The position numbers were made by a program, and so were the translations under genes. This document shows, piece after piece, positions 42,272 to 51,481 of a stretch of DNA of 64,000 nt. Position 1 is the stretch's first letter. Every line of letters starts with the position of its first letter. This DNA comes from Leeuwenhoekiella polynyae (GTDB lineage Bacteria; Bacteroidota; Bacteroidia; Flavobacteriales; Flavobacteriaceae). The DNA lies in NCBI RefSeq assembly GCF_004104075.1, contig NZ_QOVK01000010.1, positions 62,001 through 126,000 of the forward strand. Reading direction: 5' to 3'. The notes under the pieces are model-generated. The model saw only the letters and a list, made by a program, of their open reading frames with translations. It ran no database searches and was not told the origin of the DNA.

Positions 42272-45200
42272 ATGAAACAAAAATTATTGCATTTAGTACT
42301 GCCAATATTTTTTCTGTGCATGCAAGGTATACACGCTCAGGAACAAGTGGTGACGGGAACAATTTTAGATACGGAAACTGGCACACCTATTCCCGGGGTT
42401 ACCGTTGTAGTGAAGGGAACCAGTAACGGAACCGTATCAGATTTTGATGGGAATTACAGCATTGAGGCTTCTACTGATTCTGAGTTGATCTTCTCCATGA
42501 TTGGATTTACAACTCAGGAAATTGCCATTAACGGTAAGAACAAATTAGACGTATCACTTGCAGTAAGCACAGAAGCCCTTAGCGAAGTAGTAATTACTGC
42601 TTTAGGTATAAAAAGAGAAACCAAAGCTCTTGGTTATGCCATGACCGAAGTAGAAGGTGAAGAACTAGCTAAAACCAATACCGTAAATCCAGTACAGGCT
42701 TTACAAGGAAAGGTAGCTGGTGTAAGTATTGGGGCTTCTGATGGAGGATTATTTGGTAATTCTAAAATCCAAATAAGAGGAGTTTCATCATTGAATTCTA
42801 GCAACAACCAGCCAATTTTTGTTATTGATGGTGTTATTCTTGACAATAACGTTTCTAACAACAGTGCAGACTGGTCAAATTCGGCTAATGATTACGGAAA
42901 TATTCTGAAGAACTTAAATCCCGATGATTACAAAACAGTTTCGGTTCTTAAAGGTGCAGCTGCTACTGCACTATACGGTTCTCGTGGTATTAACGGTGTA
43001 ATTCTTATTGAAACAAAAGATGGCTCTAGTGCTCGTGGAATAGGAGTTTCGGTTAAACAATCTATAGGTATAGACTACGTTTACAATACGCCAGATTTAC
43101 AAAATGAATTTGGACCAGGAACCCTTGCTGGTTATGTAGATTATGGTAATCAAGATGCAAATAATAACTATTATCGTTTTGACACCAATCAATTTTATTA
43201 CAATGAAGATGGTCAACGTACACTAATTAACCATGCAGGCGGGGGCTTAAGTTATGGACCTCGTTTTGACGGAGACTTGATTGAAGATTATGACGGAAGT
43301 TTAATTCCTTATGTTGCTAGAAAGAATAACATGAAAAATGCCTATGACATGGGGATTAACAGCAACACTGCATTTTCTGTAAGTGGGGGTAATGAAAAAG
43401 GAAACTTTTATCTTTCTGATTCTTACAACAAAAGAACAGGTACTTTACCAAACAATAGCTTTGAGAGAAATGCATTCTCTTTTAAAGCATCTTATAATTT
43501 AACATCTTGGTTAAAAGCAAGCGCAGCTATTTCTTACACACAATCTAATTCACAGAATGCGCAAGATGCGATCTCTCAAAACTTTTTTGAAGGAGGTTTT
43601 GAAAGAACCTATAATACTGAGAAATATACACAGCAAAGATTTTGGCAAGCATCTCACGGAGGTGTACCCAGTTCTGACTATGGTGATGAATTTGCGTTCG
43701 CTCCAAACAGAAGCTTATGGTTTAGCTACAATACACTAAATGATCAAAATAAAGAAACTGTAACCAGACCTATTATCACATTAACAGCAGATCCAATAGA
43801 TTGGTTAACCATAACAGCACAAGTAAGCGCTAATGATTATACTACAAAATACGAATCTAAATCATTAGGAAGTGGGTATGCTAATGAAGGCGGTCAATAT
43901 GTTTTAAATCATTCTAAAGATTTGACCAGAAATGGAAAATTGACATTAAACTTTCATAAAAATATAAACCAAGACATAACATCTAATTTATTAGTTGGTG
44001 CCGAAATATGGGATCAGGAAAAATCATTTAGCGATGTGAGAACCGATGGAGGTTTGATCGTTCCTGGAAGATTTTTTATGGATAATTCAAAAAGAAATCT
44101 AATTTCTGATGCGGGAATCTTTGGTACAAAACAGATAAATTCATTATATTTTCTATCTAGTTTTGGCTACAAAGATCAACTATTCTTAGACATAACGGGT
44201 AGAAATGACTGGTCTTCGGCATTAGTTTATACGGATGGTTCAGGTACTAATTCTTATTTTTATCCATCAGTTTCAACATCTTGGTTAACAAGCGAAACTT
44301 TTAATCTTCCAAGCTGGATAACTTTTAGCAAATTGCGTGCATCTTGGGCTCAAGTAGGTAGCGATACAGATCCATATGCTATTAATAACGGATATAGCAT
44401 CAACAACTACGAGATGGCAGGTGGAGATTTTATCTATAATAACGGAGTTTCAACAACTCTAGTAGATAATAAAATTCAGCCTGAGCGTAAAAACTCTTTT
44501 GAAGTTGGAATGGATACTCGATTATTCAGCAATCGCTTAGGTTTTGATTTTGCATACTATAATGAAACTATTAAAAATCAGATTGGTTCTGTGCCAATTC
44601 CTGAAGAATCGGGATATGGTAATTTATTTACAAACATTGGAACATTAAGCAACTACGGTGTCGAATTGACTGTTTATGGAAGTCCTGTTAAAACTCAAAA
44701 CTTTGAGTGGAATACAACCTTTAATTATTGGAATAACACCACAAAAGTAAAGGACTTACACGAAGACTACGGTGAGTTCAAAAAGTTAGGTGGTGATGTT
44801 GACTACGGTAACTTTAGGGTAGGCTCTGTTGCATTTGAAGGTGGCGAATATGGGGTATTAATGTCTGACAGTGCTATAAAAAGATGGCAATCTACAGATG
44901 CAAATGGTAACCCCATCGAAGATCCAAGAAACGGGATGAAATTATTAACTTATAGTGATTCTCGTCGCGGTGCTTATTACCAGCGCAGCGGTACTGTAGA
45001 AAAAGTAGGTAAAGTACAACCTGATTTTGAAGGATCTTTACTCAATGAATTTAATTATAAAGGTATTACTCTTTCTGTATTGCTTGATGCACGATTTGGT
45101 GGCAACATTGCATCTTACTCTAGCAAATATGGTACAGCTTATGGTTATTTAGATGCATCTTTAAGAGGTCGTGCTCCAGAATATGGCGGCGTAACCTGGA

Positions 45201-45685
45201 CTTCACAATATGCCGATATTGCAAACAGAACCTATTCTGACGGTATAATACCTGAGGGTATTTTTCAAGAAGGCCAAACTGTTACCGCTCCCAATGGAAG
45301 CTCTGTTGATGTAGGAGGTATGACTTATCAAGAAGCTTACGAACAAGGTTACGTTGAGCCTACTCACGCTAGTTTCTACCATTACTTCACAAATGCTTGG
45401 AGTTCCGGGGTTGTAAATGACGACTGGTTTAGTGAAGTTAAATATATTGCTTTGCGTAACATTTCATTAGGATACAACCTACCTAAGAGCATTAGTGATA
45501 AACTCAACGCACGTAACTTATATATAGGTATAAATGCCAGAAATCTTGGTTATCTATATAACTCTTTACCAAACAATATAAATCCAGAGAGTTTTAGAGG
45601 TACAGCAAGCTCAGACTCATTTAGAGAACGATCCTTTGCACCGTACACTGCAAATTACACCATGACTATCTCTTTAGATTTTTAA
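42272..45685 (+). CDS. SusC/RagA-type TonB-linked outer-membrane transporter
   Basis: An 1137-aa outer-membrane receptor. The order is signal peptide (1-23, ending IHAQ), a carboxypeptidase-like beta-sandwich domain (about 26-100; GTILDTETGTPIPGVTV), the TonB-box region and plug (about 112-245; GKVAGVSIGASDGGLFGNSKIQIRG, broken by this text), and a 22-strand barrel ending in an aromatic-terminated ISLDF. It would import an oligomeric nutrient with the SusD-type lipoprotein encoded 13 bases downstream. The substrate is unknown; an exported esterase follows. AT-rich compared with flanking genes. Confidence 0.93.
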   Translation: MKQKLLHLVLPIFFLCMQGIHAQEQVVTGTILDTETGTPIPGVTVVVKGTSNGTVSDFDGNYSIEASTDSELIFSMIGFTTQEIAINGKNKLDVSLAVSTEALSEVVITALGIKRETKALGYAMTEVEGEELAKTNTVNPVQALQGKVAGVSIGASDGGLFGNSKIQIRGVSSLNSSNNQPIFVIDGVILDNNVSNNSADWSNSANDYGNILKNLNPDDYKTVSVLKGAAATALYGSRGINGVILIETKDGSSARGIGVSVKQSIGIDYVYNTPDLQNEFGPGTLAGYVDYGNQDANNNYYRFDTNQFYYNEDGQRTLINHAGGGLSYGPRFDGDLIEDYDGSLIPYVARKNNMKNAYDMGINSNTAFSVSGGNEKGNFYLSDSYNKRTGTLPNNSFERNAFSFKASYNLTSWLKASAAISYTQSNSQNAQDAISQNFFEGGFERTYNTEKYTQQRFWQASHGGVPSSDYGDEFAFAPNRSLWFSYNTLNDQNKETVTRPIITLTADPIDWLTITAQVSANDYTTKYESKSLGSGYANEGGQYVLNHSKDLTRNGKLTLNFHKNINQDITSNLLVGAEIWDQEKSFSDVRTDGGLIVPGRFFMDNSKRNLISDAGIFGTKQINSLYFLSSFGYKDQLFLDITGRNDWSSALVYTDGSGTNSYFYPSVSTSWLTSETFNLPSWITFSKLRASWAQVGSDTDPYAINNGYSINNYEMAGGDFIYNNGVSTTLVDNKIQPERKNSFEVGMDTRLFSNRLGFDFAYYNETIKNQIGSVPIPEESGYGNLFTNIGTLSNYGVELTVYGSPVKTQNFEWNTTFNYWNNTTKVKDLHEDYGEFKKLGGDVDYGNFRVGSVAFEGGEYGVLMSDSAIKRWQSTDANGNPIEDPRNGMKLLTYSDSRRGAYYQRSGTVEKVGKVQPDFEGSLLNEFNYKGITLSVLLDARFGGNIASYSSKYGTAYGYLDASLRGRAPEYGGVTWTSQYADIANRTYSDGIIPEGIFQEGQTVTAPNGSSVDVGGMTYQEAYEQGYVEPTHASFYHYFTNAWSSGVVNDDWFSEVKYIALRNISLGYNLPKSISDKLNARNLYIGINARNLGYLYNSLPNNINPESFRGTASSDSFRERSFAPYTANYTMTISLDF

Positions 45686-45698
45686 AAAAAAGACTAAA

Positions 45699-47558
45699 AT
45701 GAAAAAAAATATAACTCCATTACTAATTTTGCTAATGATCTTTGCTGCAAGCTGCGATAAAGATGATTTTGCAGAATTAAACAGTGACCCTTCTTCACTT
45801 TCAGAGCCAGATTTAAGATTTTCTATGACTAAATCTATAGAGCAAATGTATGGCAACGACTATACGATTTGGTTCTATAATAATTTTGACTATATATATC
45901 CTTGGACTCAAGTAGCTACTGCTGCAGCTGGAGGAGGAAATAGTGAAGCTGTAGTCGAGATGGGCGAAGTGGGAACTCAAAACATATACAATGCTCTTAT
46001 TCCAAATACAAGAGATATAAGAGCTCGTATTGATGCTATGAGTGAATCAGAGCAGGAAGCTAGAAAAGCTCTCAGAGCCATGACATTCCCAATTCAGATA
46101 CAACCTGCTATAACCATAACAGACCTTTACGGCTCGATGGTTTATTCAGAAGCTGGTCTTGCACCATATACAACGCCCGCTCTGCTTACACCTAAATATG
46201 ATACTCAAGAAGAGTTATTTAATATCTGGTTAGACGAGCTTGATGCAGCTATTGAAGATTTATCAGCAGCAAATCAATTTGAGATAGGGGATCAAGATCT
46301 TATTTACAACGGTGACTACTTGAAATGGGCTAAGTTTTGTAATCTTCTCAAACTAAAAATAGCTGTCCGAATGATCAACACAGATTTTTCACGAGCTATT
46401 TCTATAGCAGAAGAAGTCGCAAACTCACCGGTTGGCTATATGGATGATGTAAGCGAAGACTTCATTTATAAACGCGGTATCAATTATAGAGGTACAGGTA
46501 ACCCTATGGGAGTTGGAGCAGGATCTATAGAACTTATAGATTTTATGGCTGAAAATAAAGATCCAAGGCTGAAAGTTCTTTTTGATAAAAACTCATTTAA
46601 TGGCGAGGTAGTTCAAGCATTTATAGATGCAGAACAAGAATTACCACCTTATGTTGAGCAATATGTGATGCTTGATAGCGATGGCAATTTTGAAGGCTGG
46701 TCTGGTCCTGGAGAACCTTGGGTGAGGTATTTTGGAGTACCGCTATCTCCTGATGCTGTTTTTAAAGCTGAAAATAATATCTATTTTAATCAAAATATTA
46801 ACAATAGAATTAATATAGACGGAGTTGAAAAAGCATATGCTTCAACTTCTAATTTTGCTGAACGCATTACACGTACTGGAATTAATTTTACATATCCTAC
46901 TAAGCCAGGTGGTCGTGTGATTCAGCGTACAGATAATTTTCCTCCACTACAAGTTATTTTGGGGTCTTCAGCTGAAACAAATTTATATTTAGCAGAATTC
47001 AAATTACTAGGAGCTTCTTTGCCTGATGATGCTCAAGGTTACTTCAATAAAGGTGTTCGCTATTCTGCTTTACGCTTAGACATGTTAGCAGAGAATAACG
47101 GTTTCCCCTATTATGATGAAGATCCTGTTTATAATGATGCAACACTTTCGCAGGCAGGAGCTACCAAATTGAAAGATGGAGAAATTGATAATCTATTGAG
47201 TCAGCCAGCTTACGATCTAAATAGTGATGGTTTAGAAAAAGTATATATTCAGCAATACATTAACTTTGCAGTTACTCCGGGAGATTTATGGACAACAGTA
47301 CGTCGATCAGGAATCCCTAAAGCTTCTAGTGAATACTTGCCTAGAGATCCATTCTTAGCAGGAGGTTCTCCATTAACCGTTCCTCGTCGTTTTACAGTAA
47401 GAACACCTACTGAAGACAATAAAAACTTTGAGAATATGAGTGAGGCTTACAAGCAACAAGGCTTTACAACAGGCTCAAATGTGCCTCAAGTTTTAAATGC
47501 AGAACGCTTATGGTTTGACAAAGCAAACCCGAACTATGGAGCAGGACCTAAACAATAG
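45699..47558 (+). CDS. SusD/RagB-type nutrient-binding lipoprotein
   Basis: A 619-aa surface lipoprotein. The lipobox is MIFAASC (C19), followed by an acidic DKDD stretch that fits lipoprotein export to the cell surface in Bacteroidota. The sequence has the four-TPR scaffold of SusD-like proteins of the second (SusD-like_2) type: NNFDYIYPWTQVA, ITDLYGSMVYSEAG and NGDYLKWAKFCNLLKLKIAVRM. It forms the lid over the SusC-type channel encoded just upstream. The unusual length is due to C-terminal loops. Confidence 0.88.
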   Translation: MKKNITPLLILLMIFAASCDKDDFAELNSDPSSLSEPDLRFSMTKSIEQMYGNDYTIWFYNNFDYIYPWTQVATAAAGGGNSEAVVEMGEVGTQNIYNALIPNTRDIRARIDAMSESEQEARKALRAMTFPIQIQPAITITDLYGSMVYSEAGLAPYTTPALLTPKYDTQEELFNIWLDELDAAIEDLSAANQFEIGDQDLIYNGDYLKWAKFCNLLKLKIAVRMINTDFSRAISIAEEVANSPVGYMDDVSEDFIYKRGINYRGTGNPMGVGAGSIELIDFMAENKDPRLKVLFDKNSFNGEVVQAFIDAEQELPPYVEQYVMLDSDGNFEGWSGPGEPWVRYFGVPLSPDAVFKAENNIYFNQNINNRINIDGVEKAYASTSNFAERITRTGINFTYPTKPGGRVIQRTDNFPPLQVILGSSAETNLYLAEFKLLGASLPDDAQGYFNKGVRYSALRLDMLAENNGFPYYDEDPVYNDATLSQAGATKLKDGEIDNLLSQPAYDLNSDGLEKVYIQQYINFAVTPGDLWTTVRRSGIPKASSEYLPRDPFLAGGSPLTVPRRFTVRTPTEDNKNFENMSEAYKQQGFTTGSNVPQVLNAERLWFDKANPNYGAGPKQ

Positions 47559-47576
47559 GTCATAAATACTAAATCT

Positions 47577-47607
47577 AACGGGTCATTTAACGATGACCCG
47601 TTTTTTT
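47577..47607 (+). terminator. Terminator after the susD-type gene
   Basis: A 9-bp stem (AACGGGTCA / TGACCCGTT) with an 8-base loop and seven T. It may partly separate the transporter genes from the downstream esterase gene. An ATG at 47593 lies inside the hairpin, which argues against its use as a start. Confidence 0.85.
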
Positions 47608-47625
47608 AATTTAAACACTTACCTA

Positions 47626-50205
47626 ATGAAATTTAACTGGCTTTTATACAGTTTGCTTGCTTTAACCTCTTTTTCATTTGCTCAAACTAAGCAAGGAAAT
47701 ATTGTTCAATATTTTGGAAAAGAAAAAGTAGAAGATGTTAGCGAAGGAACCATACTCCATTTATTTACTGAAGGTCTCATTTTAAAGAAAAAAGGATTCT
47801 CTTTTAGTAATGACGCAGTTTCAAGTAATCCTGTTTTCGCAGAAATACTCAATAAAAAATTAACTACATCAATACAAGAAATTAAAATAACAGATTCTTT
47901 TTCTGGAGAAACTCTTGAGTGGGAGCCCTTAAAAACACAGGATAAAAACGAGTTTAACGATCGTGGTTTACGCTCAGGATATTTATATCTTGAGTATAAT
48001 TCAAAAATTGAACAAACCATACTTTTTGAGGCTTCAGGTCACACAAATGTTTTAATTAACGGGCTTCCTCACGAAGGCGATCATTATGACTTTGGGTGGA
48101 ATTTGATTCCTGTAAAACTTAACAAAGGTAAAAACGAATTTATACTTTCTGGAGGACGGTTTGCAACCATGCGTGCCAGACTCTTAAAAGCTGACCATCC
48201 TTTTCAATTCACAAAAAGAGATCTTACACTTCCAGACCTTTTATTAGAAGAGTCTAAGCCAGTATATGGTGCAATTCGAGTAATGAACACAACAGATAAA
48301 TGGTTTAAAAACGGAAAGATTCATGTAAAAATAGAAGATACTGAAATTACGACTCCGGTTCCTAATATATCCCCTCTTATCGTTAGAAAGGTTCCATTCA
48401 AAATAGCAACGCCAGATGGTTTAGTTGATCAAGAAACCGTAAATGCTTATATAACACTACTTGATAAATCTGGAAAAATACTAAGTACAGACACCTTAGA
48501 ACTCGTAGTAAAATCAAAGTACAAACATCACAAAAACACCTTTATAAGTCACATAGATGGGAGTGTACAATATTACAGCGTAGCTCCTTCTCTTAACAAA
48601 GACTCACCTAATCAAGCTTTATTTTTCTCTGTTCACGGAGCTTCTGTAGAAGCTGTAAACCAAGCAAATGCTTACAAACAAAAAGACTGGGGACATTTAG
48701 TAGCACCTACAAACCGCAGACCCTATGGTTTTGCGTGGGAAGACTGGGGAAGACTTGACGCTTTAGAAGTTCTTGATGAAGCCGAAAAATTGTTTAATAC
48801 AGATAAACAACACACCTATTTAACAGGCCATTCTATGGGTGGTCATGGTACTTGGTATCTTGGCGCGACGTATCCAGACCGTTTTGCAGCAATTGCTCCT
48901 TGTGCTGGTTACCCTGATCTGCTGCTATACCGCAACAATTCTATTGAACGTATGAAAGAAATGCCTACTGAAAATTTCGATAGGTTTGGTATAACAAAAG
49001 ATGAGTTTTTAAAGAAAGTGACTCTATCTTTTGACAATGATACAGATGCACTTTTAGATTCTATTATTCGTAGAGCCGGCAATCCAAGCCGCACACTAAA
49101 ATTAAAACGCAACTACCTGCACTATGGGGTTTATATTTTACACGGAGAAAAAGACAATGTTGTTCCAACTTCAATTGCAAGAGATATGCGAGAAACTCTA
49201 GGGAAATTTCATAATGATTTTGCGTATTACGAATATCCAGATGGCCAGCATTGGTATGGCGATGAGAGTGTAGATTATCCATTGCTTTTTGATTTTTTTA
49301 AAGCCCGAAAAATTAAAGCTCCAGAAGACATCGATGAGATTGAGTTTTCAACTGGATCCCCCGGAGTTTCTGCTAGTTCTAATTATGTGAGTATTTTTCA
49401 GCAGAAAAAACCCTTTGAAATAAGTTCGTTTCAATTGAAAAAAGAAAAAGGTAAACTAGATATTAATACAGTAAATACTGCTTTATTAAAATTAGATTTA
49501 CAGGATGCTGCAATTACAAATGATACTTTATTGATAGACAACCAGCAACTGGTAATCGCATCTAAAGAAACAGTTTATTTAGAGAAAAAATCTAAACAAT
49601 GGACTATTACAAAAGCCCCAAAAACTTCTGAAAAAAATCCCCACAGAAATGGCGGATTCAAAGACGCCTTTAGAAAAAAAATGGTATTTGTATACGCTTC
49701 AAATGGATCTCAAGAAGAAAACGACTGGTATTATAATCGTGCTAAATTTGATGCTGAAAAGTTCTGGTATCGTGCAAATGGTTCGGTAGAGATTATAAGG
49801 GATCGCGATTTTGAACTTAGTAATTATCCAAATCAAAATATAGTTATGTATGGAAATAAAAATAATAATAGTTCTTGGAACAAGATTTTGAAATTCTGCC
49901 CCATACAAGTAAGTAATAATTTAATAAAAGTGGGATCTAAAAAACTTGAAGGAGATCAATGGGGTGCTCTTTTTATTTATCCTCGAGATGATAGTGATAC
50001 AGCAAGTGTAGGGGTCGTTACTGCAACGGGAATAAAAGGGATGAAAGGCGCTTATGCAAATGATTATTTAGAAAATGGAACGACTTTTCCAGATGTATTG
50101 ATTTTTGACGACACAATGATGAAGTCTGGTATTTCAGGCGTGAAATCCAGTGGTTTCTTTGGTAATGACTGGTCTGTTGAAGAAGGTGACTTTATCTGGA
50201 GATAG
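47626..50205 (+). CDS. Secreted alpha/beta-hydrolase (prolyl oligopeptidase/esterase-like)
   Basis: An 859-aa exported hydrolase. Start ATG 47626 puts a signal peptide (FNWLLYSLLALTSFSFAQ) at the N-terminus; the earlier ATG 47593 lies in a terminator stem. The N-terminal part (about 25-200) includes a jelly-roll-like segment (NVLINGLPHEGDHYDFGWN) that might bind carbohydrate. The alpha/beta-hydrolase core has the nucleophile in TGHSMGGHGTW (about 400-410), an Asp in HGEKDNVVP and the His in YPDGQHWYGD. About 260 further residues follow. Together with the SusC-SusD pair it may deacylate or cleave an imported polymer; the substrate is unknown. Confidence 0.78.
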   Translation: MKFNWLLYSLLALTSFSFAQTKQGNIVQYFGKEKVEDVSEGTILHLFTEGLILKKKGFSFSNDAVSSNPVFAEILNKKLTTSIQEIKITDSFSGETLEWEPLKTQDKNEFNDRGLRSGYLYLEYNSKIEQTILFEASGHTNVLINGLPHEGDHYDFGWNLIPVKLNKGKNEFILSGGRFATMRARLLKADHPFQFTKRDLTLPDLLLEESKPVYGAIRVMNTTDKWFKNGKIHVKIEDTEITTPVPNISPLIVRKVPFKIATPDGLVDQETVNAYITLLDKSGKILSTDTLELVVKSKYKHHKNTFISHIDGSVQYYSVAPSLNKDSPNQALFFSVHGASVEAVNQANAYKQKDWGHLVAPTNRRPYGFAWEDWGRLDALEVLDEAEKLFNTDKQHTYLTGHSMGGHGTWYLGATYPDRFAAIAPCAGYPDLLLYRNNSIERMKEMPTENFDRFGITKDEFLKKVTLSFDNDTDALLDSIIRRAGNPSRTLKLKRNYLHYGVYILHGEKDNVVPTSIARDMRETLGKFHNDFAYYEYPDGQHWYGDESVDYPLLFDFFKARKIKAPEDIDEIEFSTGSPGVSASSNYVSIFQQKKPFEISSFQLKKEKGKLDINTVNTALLKLDLQDAAITNDTLLIDNQQLVIASKETVYLEKKSKQWTITKAPKTSEKNPHRNGGFKDAFRKKMVFVYASNGSQEENDWYYNRAKFDAEKFWYRANGSVEIIRDRDFELSNYPNQNIVMYGNKNNNSSWNKILKFCPIQVSNNLIKVGSKKLEGDQWGALFIYPRDDSDTASVGVVTATGIKGMKGAYANDYLENGTTFPDVLIFDDTMMKSGISGVKSSGFFGNDWSVEEGDFIWR

Positions 50206-50213
50206 TTAAGTTT

Positions 50214-50258
50214 AAAAGCTGAGTTCAATAAAAAATATCATAATTGAACTCAGCTTTT
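50214..50258. terminator. Bidirectional terminator between esterase and greA
   Basis: A 16-bp perfect stem (AAAAGCTGAGTTCAAT and complement) with a 13-base AT loop lies between the convergent esterase and greA genes. Confidence 0.9.
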
Positions 50259-50277
50259 AATATCAAAATCAACAGTA

Positions 50278-50754
50278 TTACGTTCTGCTTATTTCAAGAA
50301 TATCAAACTTCATCGTACCATTAGGCACACTTACCTCTGCGACTTCGCCTACTTTTTTTCCTAATAAGCCTTTTCCTATGGGAGAATCTACAGAGATTTT
50401 TCCGCTTTTCAAATCAGCTTCACTTTGCGCAACCAACTTATAGGTCATTTCCTGACCGTTAGTCTGGTTTTTAATTTTTACTGTAGAGTGGACCAGCGCT
50501 TTTGAAGTGTCTAATTGCGACTCATCAATAATACGTGCATTTGACACGATCTCTTCCATTTTAGAGATACGCATCTCTAGCATTCCCTGAGCTTCTTTTG
50601 CAGCATCGTATTCTGCATTCTCACTCAAATCCCCTTTATCACGAGCCTCTGCAATAGCTTGCGAAGCCTTAGGACGCTCAACATCTTTTAACTGATTGAG
50701 TTCGTCTTTTAATTTTTTTAGTCCTTCTGCGGTATAGTATGATACTTTACTCAT
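50278..50754 (-). CDS. greA: Transcription elongation factor GreA
   Basis: A 158-aa factor that stimulates RNA polymerase to cleave backtracked transcripts. It has the N-terminal coiled coil (about 1-75; EGLKKLKDELNQLK, SENAEYDAAKEAQGMLE with the catalytic acidic tip) and the C-terminal FKBP-like domain (about 80-158; ISVDSPIGKGLLGKKVGEVAEV). Length and start are standard. It ends before a terminator shared with the esterase gene. hit, which usually follows greA in this group, is 8.3 kb away. Confidence 0.96.
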   Translation of the reverse strand: MSKVSYYTAEGLKKLKDELNQLKDVERPKASQAIAEARDKGDLSENAEYDAAKEAQGMLEMRISKMEEIVSNARIIDESQLDTSKALVHSTVKIKNQTNGQEMTYKLVAQSEADLKSGKISVDSPIGKGLLGKKVGEVAEVSVPNGTMKFDILEISRT

Positions 50755-50902
50755 AACTTCGTTTATTTATGCACAATGCGATGTATGTAATTATCGTTTA
50801 ACAATTGTGTTTATACTATGGTAAAGTCTTACCCTGATATATAAACACAAAAAATCCCATTAATTAACGGGATTAAGTGTTGCTAATATACGAATTTATT
50901 AA

Positions 50903-51376
50903 TTGTTACTCCTAAAATCTTATAAATTGACAATCTCATCTGTTACTAAAATCCTAAAAAGAGGACTATTAACCGCTTTATTCTGCACGCTGACATTTTC
51001 GTGTAGTTCTGACGATAACCGCATCAACAACCCTAATGTTAATCCTATCTCATTCTCTATTAATTTAAACACAAACTTCCCAGAATATAGCCAGTTACAA
51101 TTTCCTGGAAATGCTATTTATGTTGCTAATGCAGGCATACGCGGTGTTTTTGTGATAAATACGGGTTCTTCTATACGCGCCTGGGAAGCAACCGACCCCA
51201 ATCACGTGCCCAATGCTTGTTCTACAATGAATTTAAATGGAGTAGAAGCAACCTGCTCTTGTGAAGACAACACGTACACCTTGTACACTGGTCAGGACAC
51301 CAGCCAGGAATTATCTTACACACTTATTGAATACCGGGTTTCACAAAATGAAAATAATATAATTATTTCAAATTAA
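50903..51376 (+). CDS. Small lipoprotein with degenerate Rieske-like domain
   Basis: A lipoprotein of about 149-157 aa. There is no ATG: TTG at 50903 or 50927 starts the frame, and the latter gives a compact signal peptide ending in TFSC (lipobox). The C-terminal part, with HVPNACSTMNLNGVEATCSC and YTLYTGQ, resembles small flavobacterial Rieske-like lipoproteins, but the standard CXH...CXXH ligands of a 2Fe-2S cluster are not complete, so cluster binding is doubtful. Divergent from greA. Function unknown. Confidence 0.55.
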   Translation: MLLLKSYKLTISSVTKILKRGLLTALFCTLTFSCSSDDNRINNPNVNPISFSINLNTNFPEYSQLQFPGNAIYVANAGIRGVFVINTGSSIRAWEATDPNHVPNACSTMNLNGVEATCSCEDNTYTLYTGQDTSQELSYTLIEYRVSQNENNIIISN

Positions 51377-51419
51377 ATATTCACTAGCCGTCTCCGTTAA
51401 GAGTATTTAAAAAATAGTT

Positions 51420-51432
51420 CTCGATTATTGAA
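51420..51432. repeat. Decayed CTCGATTATTGAA palindrome
   Basis: A 13-base relative of CTCGATTATCGAG followed by TAAA, abutting the terminator of the TonB-dependent receptor gene. The upstream core is decayed (CGTCTCCGTTAAGAGTATTT). Confidence 0.55.
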
Positions 51433-51437
51433 TAAAA

Positions 51438-51459
51438 AAAGCCGGCAAATGCCGGCTTT
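51438..51459 (-). terminator. Terminator of the TonB-dependent receptor gene
   Basis: A 9-bp GC-rich stem (AAAGCCGGC / GCCGGCTTT) with loop AAAT. An A-run on the left supplies the U-tail for minus-strand RNA, 23 bases past the stop codon. Confidence 0.88.
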
Positions 51460-51481
51460 AAAGATTGCCTCCCAAGGTTCC

